From Actinomycetes bacterium (GTDB taxonomy: Bacteria; Actinomycetota; Acidimicrobiia; Spongiisociales; UBA5794): a DNA stretch of 8,159 bases. The stretch covers positions 1,142-9,300 of the forward strand of contig JAHEEL010000084.1 in the NCBI GenBank assembly GCA_024640745.1, read 5' to 3'. Each line of letters opens with the position of its first letter. The first letter of the stretch is position 1. This document shows, piece after piece, positions 5,744 through 8,159 of this stretch. The notes beneath the pieces are model-generated. The model was not told where the DNA came from and did not search any database. It was given only the letters and a program-made list of their open reading frames with translations. Both the position numbers and the translations under genes were made by a program.

Positions 5744-5965
5744 ATGGGATCCGTGTACAAGATCGTCGAACTCGTCGGAACGAGCGAGACATCATGGGAA
5801 GACGCCGCAACGACTGCGGTGGCGACGGCGGGCAGCTCGCTCAGGGACCTTCGGGTCGCGGAGGTGACGGACCTCGATCTACAGATCGCCGATGACGGAT
5901 CGGTCGCCGCGTACCGCGCCAAGGTCAAGCTGTCGTTCAAGCACGAAGGGAGCGCTTCGCTCTAG
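5744..5965 (+). CDS. Dodecin family protein (calcium dodecin/SecE2-like, flavin-site residues absent)
   Basis: The product has 73 residues with the beta-alpha-beta-beta dodecin pattern: VYKIVELVGTSETSWEDAA (4-22), a helix, LRDLRVAEVTDLDL (33-46), then AYRAKVKLSFKHE (56-68). Dodecins assemble into hollow dodecamers that store flavins or, in one mycobacterial type, bind calcium. The Trp that stacks on the isoalloxazine in flavin dodecins aligns with Val38, and the conserved Gln aligns with Arg58. The sequence reads much more like the mycobacterial calcium dodecin (SecE2, Rv0379), with its GTSxxSWE motif, than like the flavin-binding one; this alignment is from memory. Flavin storage is therefore doubtful. 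The gene stands alone between hairpins. Confidence 0.9.
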   Translation: MGSVYKIVELVGTSETSWEDAATTAVATAGSSLRDLRVAEVTDLDLQIADDGSVAAYRAKVKLSFKHEGSASL

Positions 5966-5981
5966 GCGTGCATCGCGCGGC

Positions 5982-6015
5982 GGTGGCGTTCATCGACCGC
6001 CGAGTCGGCGCCACC
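5982..6015 (+). terminator. Compound hairpin after the dodecin gene
   Basis: GGTGGCG (5982-5988) pairs with CGCCACC (6009-6015). Inside it, CGAC (5994-5997) pairs with GTCG (6004-6007). It starts 16 nt after the dodecin stop. There is no U-tract, so it is terminator-like only. Confidence 0.4.
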
Positions 6016-6049
6016 CATCGGCGTGGTTCGTTCGTGCCACCCCGCAACC

Positions 6050-6057
6050 GGGAGGGG
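6050..6057 (+). promoter_or_regulatory. Shine-Dalgarno sequence of the Mut7-C gene (points to an ATC start)
   Basis: GGGAGGGG at 6050-6057 is the only strong SD here. Counting from GGAGG (ending 6055), the codon at 6064-6066 (ATC) is 8 nt away, ideal spacing and in the correct frame. The GTG at 6057 overlaps the SD itself and is in the wrong frame, and TGA at 6058-6060 blocks any earlier in-frame start. Confidence 0.5.
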
Positions 6058-6063
6058 TGACCA

Positions 6064-6873
6064 ATCACCCACCACGCCACCATCCGGTTCTATGCGCAGC
6101 TGAGAGACTTCCTCCCCGTCAGGCTGGGGTCGGGAACGGTCGTCCGCTCGTTCGACGTTCCGGGAAGCGTCAAAGACATGATCGAAGCGTGTGGGGTGCC
6201 CCACACGGAGATCGATCTGATCATCGCCAACGGTCGATCCGTTGCCTTCGACTATCGCGTCGAACCCGGAGACCGGATCGGCGTCTTCCCCGCCTTTGCA
6301 TCGCTCGACGTCACGCCGACCACCAAGGTCCGACCGGAGCAACCGAAGGTGACGCGGTTCGTGGCCGACTGCCACCTCGGCAGGCTCGCCCGGTTCCTTC
6401 GGCTCCTGGGGTTCGACACGAGGTATGACCCGACCTGGTCGGATCACCGGCTGGTGCGGATCTCGACTCGCGATGAGCGCACTCTCCTCACCAGGGACGT
6501 CGGCTTGCTCAAGCACGGCTCGCTCATTCACGGCTGCTTCGTGCGAGCCACCGATCCGCGCGAACAGGTCATCGAGGTCGTCCGCCGCCTCCGTCTCGGT
6601 CGACGGATCGCTCCGTTCATGCGGTGTATGGTCTGCAACGGCGTGCTGTCGCCGGTTGCCAAGGATGAGATCGCGGGCCATCTGCCAGCCCAAACCCGTC
6701 GCACCGTCGACGAATTCGCACGGTGCGCCGCATGCGACAAGATCTACTGGAAGGGAGCCCACTACCCGGAGTTGTGTCGGATCGTCGCAGTCGCACGCCA
6801 GGCCGACCCGACGTGGGACGACCCGGCCGTCGATGATCCGAACGGAGCCCGGATCGACGGCCGCCGGGCGTAG
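6064..6873 (+). CDS. Mut7-C RNase domain protein with N-terminal MoaD/ThiS-like ubiquitin fold; apparent non-canonical ATC start
   Basis: The first ATG in frame is 6178 (231 residues), but the codons before it read ATIRFYAQLRDFLP...FDVPGSVKDM, the conserved first part of the Mut7-C ubiquitin-like domain. The gene must therefore start near 6064, giving 269 residues. Residues 1-85 form the MoaD/ThiS-like domain, with no C-terminal Gly-Gly, so it is not a free sulfur carrier. Residues 97-240 form the Mut7-C domain, a PIN-like nuclease fold: RFVADCHLGRLARFLRLLGFDT (Asp102), LLTRDVGLLK (Asp145), RATDPREQ (Asp164). The zinc ribbon is CMVC (188-191) and CAAC (221-224), followed by KIYWKGAHY. The family is predicted to cleave RNA; bacterial targets are unknown to me. 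No ATG, GTG or TTG exists between the TGA at 6058 and 6178 at a sensible place, so either ATC 6064 initiates or there is a one-base frameshift/sequencing error near 6060. Confidence 0.85.
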   Translation: MTHHATIRFYAQLRDFLPVRLGSGTVVRSFDVPGSVKDMIEACGVPHTEIDLIIANGRSVAFDYRVEPGDRIGVFPAFASLDVTPTTKVRPEQPKVTRFVADCHLGRLARFLRLLGFDTRYDPTWSDHRLVRISTRDERTLLTRDVGLLKHGSLIHGCFVRATDPREQVIEVVRRLRLGRRIAPFMRCMVCNGVLSPVAKDEIAGHLPAQTRRTVDEFARCAACDKIYWKGAHYPELCRIVAVARQADPTWDDPAVDDPNGARIDGRRA

Positions 6874-6882
6874 CCGATCGAT

Positions 6883-6901
6883 CGCCGGGCCGGCCCCGGC
6901 G
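6883..6901. terminator. Bidirectional terminator-like hairpin between convergent genes
   Basis: CGCCGGG (6883-6889) and CCCGGCG (6895-6901) form a perfect 7-bp GC stem with loop CCGGC. It lies in the 48-nt gap between the stops of the Mut7-C gene and the minus-strand DinB gene, where a shared terminator is expected. There is no U-tract on either side. Confidence 0.5.
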
Positions 6902-6921
6902 AATGCGAACCGCACCGGCCC

Positions 6922-7434
6922 CTACGGCAGGCGCTCGAGGATCCCTCGCAGATAGCGAGCTTGGCCGGCGTGCTGCAGATTGTCGCTGAGCACACTCACG
7001 AGCCGAACCCCAACCGATACCGGCGGGTCGTAGGAGCGGTCGACGATGCGGTCGAGTTCCGCCGCATCGATGCTCGACAAGTACGCGACGGTGCGCTCCG
7101 TCACAGCGGAGTGGTAGTCGATGAGCGCATCCGCGGAGGCCGGAGCTATCCCTGCAACGTCATCGGGTGTGTCTCCAAAGCCCGTCTCGGACACGTTGCG
7201 CTCGATGCCCGTCCGCTCGGCCCACACAGGATCAGCCCACACTTGATTCGTCCCCGCGATCTCAGCGACGTGGTCGTCCTGAATCCGTGCCAGATGCCAG
7301 ACCAGCCAGGCAATCGAATTCGCTCCCGACTCAGGGCGATAGGCCAGACCGGCGGCGTCGACCCCGTCGCACGCCCCGCGAACCAACTCAGGAACGCGCC
7401 GGTATGCCTCGATGAGCAATGCACTGGTATCCAC
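6922..7434 (-). CDS. DinB superfamily / DUF664-like putative metal-dependent protein
   Basis: From GTG 7434 the product has 170 residues, the usual DinB length. It looks like a four-helix bundle. Helix 1 is DTSALLIEAYRRVPELVRG. The signature NSIAWLVWHLARIQDDH carries His47 and His55, and DNLQHAGQARYLRGIL carries His155 near the C-terminus. These histidines are in the positions of the DinB metal triad (family knowledge). Members include mycothiol- or bacillithiol-dependent transferases and many proteins of unknown role; no substrate can be assigned. Long open reading upstream to 7500 is rejected because GGGAGG (7442-7447) lies 7 nt before the GTG. A -10 candidate TACGAT (7469-7474, minus strand) sits just after a hairpin that separates it from the permease gene upstream. 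It is cytosolic, with no signal peptide. Confidence 0.85.
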   Translation of the reverse strand: MDTSALLIEAYRRVPELVRGACDGVDAAGLAYRPESGANSIAWLVWHLARIQDDHVAEIAGTNQVWADPVWAERTGIERNVSETGFGDTPDDVAGIAPASADALIDYHSAVTERTVAYLSSIDAAELDRIVDRSYDPPVSVGVRLVSVLSDNLQHAGQARYLRGILERLP

Positions 7435-7441
7435 TCGCCTG

Positions 7442-7474
7442 CCTCCCGTGTCGCCGGAACCCCGTTGGATCGTA
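7442..7474 (-). promoter_or_regulatory. Candidate -10 box and SD of the DinB-like gene
   Basis: Minus strand: TACGAT (7469-7474) fits TANNNT, and GGGAGG (7442-7447) is a strong SD 7 nt before the GTG at 7434, which it selects as the start. The surrounding CGGGAGGCAGGC is identical to the SD context of the cyclase gene. Confidence 0.4.
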
Positions 7475-7483
7475 GGCGAGAAC

Positions 7484-7527
7484 GGCGGTGGAATGCGCAC
7501 CGAGCTGGCGCACCTCTGGCCACCGCC
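7484..7527 (-). terminator. Nested hairpin between the permease and DinB-like genes
   Basis: GGCGGTGG (7484-7491) is the perfect complement of CCACCGCC (7520-7527). Inside it, TGCGC (7494-7498) pairs with GCGCA (7508-7512). It lies 40 nt beyond the permease stop on the minus strand and just before the candidate promoter of the next gene, a logical place for a terminator. There is no clear U-run. Confidence 0.45.
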
Positions 7528-7566
7528 ACTCAGGATGATGCCGACCGAGGCAAGATGCCGGCGTGA

Positions 7567-8159
7567 TCACACGTCGATGTCACGCCGGTTGAAGACGAAG
7601 ATGCCGATGGTCACGAAAACCAGAACAAGGCCGCTCATGATCAGGAGATCGTCGAGCAGCAGACCATTCTCGAGCGGCCGACCGCCGTTCAACCAGTCGT
7701 ACGGCGACCAGTTCTCGATCCATTCGAGCCCTTCGATCTGACGAAGGACCCCGTTTGCCGCGAACCCCAGGACGGCAACACCGACGGCAACGCCGATCGC
7801 GGCTGCCCTCTTCCCCGTGGCAGCCCCGACCGAGAAGGCCAAGGCACCGAAGAAGGCTGCGAAGAACCAGAGGTGAACGTGCATTGCACCGAAGTCGGCG
7901 ATGGAGATCCCCTCCAGCTCGGCGGGCCCCGCCGCTGCTGCCATCAGGAAGAGCAGGCCGAGCGAGATCGCGAGCATGCTGACCAGCAGCGCCGCAAACC
8001 GCTGAAGCGCGAAGCTGGTGCGGCTGATGGGAAGAGCAAGCGTCAGGTCGAGCCGCCCGGCTTCCTCATCGCCGGCGATGATCCTCGTTCCGGTCACAAC
8101 CGCATAAACCACGCTCAGGTTCGCGACGACCAGGCCGTACACGGTCGCGTTGATGTACC
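7567..8159 (-). CDS. ABC-2 type transporter permease, C-terminal part (N-terminus beyond right edge)
   Basis: The minus-strand frame is open from the right edge to TGA at 7567-7569, giving the last 196 residues. It has about five hydrophobic segments: YGLVVANLSVVYAVVTGTR, FAALLVSMLAISLGLLFLM, LWFFAAFFGALAFSVG, AAIGVAVGVAVLGFAANG and LLIMSGLVLVFVTIGIFVF. Between the first two lies GDEEAGRLDLTLALPISR, the cytoplasmic loop typical of ABC-2 permeases (E.E.GTLD.LLA.P.SR). It ends NRRDIDV, like the common F.RRD. tail of the family. Such permeases work in the membrane with an ATPase subunit, often encoded next to them, which would lie outside the window. The substrate (drug, lipid, polysaccharide or other) cannot be told. 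The GTG at 8142 is internal, because the frame continues upstream with hydrophobic-compatible YINAT. Confidence 0.88.
   Translation of the reverse strand, partial: YINATVYGLVVANLSVVYAVVTGTRIIAGDEEAGRLDLTLALPISRTSFALQRFAALLVSMLAISLGLLFLMAAAAGPAELEGISIADFGAMHVHLWFFAAFFGALAFSVGAATGKRAAAIGVAVGVAVLGFAANGVLRQIEGLEWIENWSPYDWLNGGRPLENGLLLDDLLIMSGLVLVFVTIGIFVFNRRDIDV

Noticed and set aside
6057..6428. GTG at 6057 as start of the gene after the dodecin
   Set aside because: It overlaps its own SD and opens a frame that reads Pro/Arg/His-rich nonsense, not the MoaD-like domain.
5962..6915. 317-codon minus-strand frame antisense to the Mut7-C gene
   Set aside because: The plus strand carries the conserved CxxC pairs and Asp motifs of the Mut7-C family. 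The minus translation shows no domain.
1..8159. CRISPR arrays, transposons, toxin-antitoxin pairs or phage-defence islands
   Set aside because: No regularly spaced repeats, transposase-like frames, terminal inverted repeats or known defence domains were seen. The ATPase with a P-loop at 1-450 belongs to the cyclase protein, not to a defence STAND protein.

Overview
The window is GC-rich (roughly two thirds G+C by eye), densely coded, and looks chromosomal. Gene content and start-site style (a TANNNT-like box about 6 nt before the start codon, and some GTG starts) fit a high-GC actinobacterium, perhaps an Acidimicrobiia-like environmental lineage. That placement is an inference from protein style, not a database result. 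I saw no tRNA, rRNA, CRISPR, insertion sequence or phage gene.

Layout: (1) Positions 1-1818, minus strand: the N-terminal 606 residues of a large signalling protein with two tandem class III cyclase domains followed by an AAA/NACHT-type ATPase, the architecture of mammalian soluble adenylyl cyclase. It runs off the left edge. (2) Divergent from it, 2016-2168 encodes a 50-residue protein ending in a cysteine/glycine motif (CCGNHGEPGC), followed directly by hairpins. (3) 2298-4583: a 761-residue molybdopterin oxidoreductase of the BisC/TorA/DorA branch without a signal peptide. (4) 4584-4947: no intact gene, but a terminator-like hairpin and the C-terminal remnant of a zinc-type alcohol dehydrogenase/quinone reductase. 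(5) Four plus-strand genes with separate signals: pterin-4a-carbinolamine dehydratase (4948-5229), acylphosphatase (5320-5601), a dodecin (5744-5965) and a Mut7-C RNase-like protein with a MoaD/ThiS-like N-terminal domain (6064-6873), whose reading frame has no ordinary start codon in the right place. (6) Convergent to these, minus strand: a DinB-superfamily protein (6922-7434) and the C-terminal 196 residues of an ABC-2 type permease (7567 to the right edge).

How the genes relate: this is mostly a row of independently controlled housekeeping and stress genes, not one operon. A loose theme is pterin/molybdenum cofactor and redox repair: a bis-MGD enzyme likely to reduce S-oxides, a PCD-family protein (a family linked by comparative genomics to molybdopterin metabolism), and a protein with a MoaD-like domain. 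The most notable items are the sAC-like cyclase with complementary half-sites, the Cys-rich small protein, the repeated TACGGT-N6-ATG arrangement suggesting leaderless transcripts, and the apparent AUC start of the Mut7-C gene. I do not see a clear new multi-gene system.
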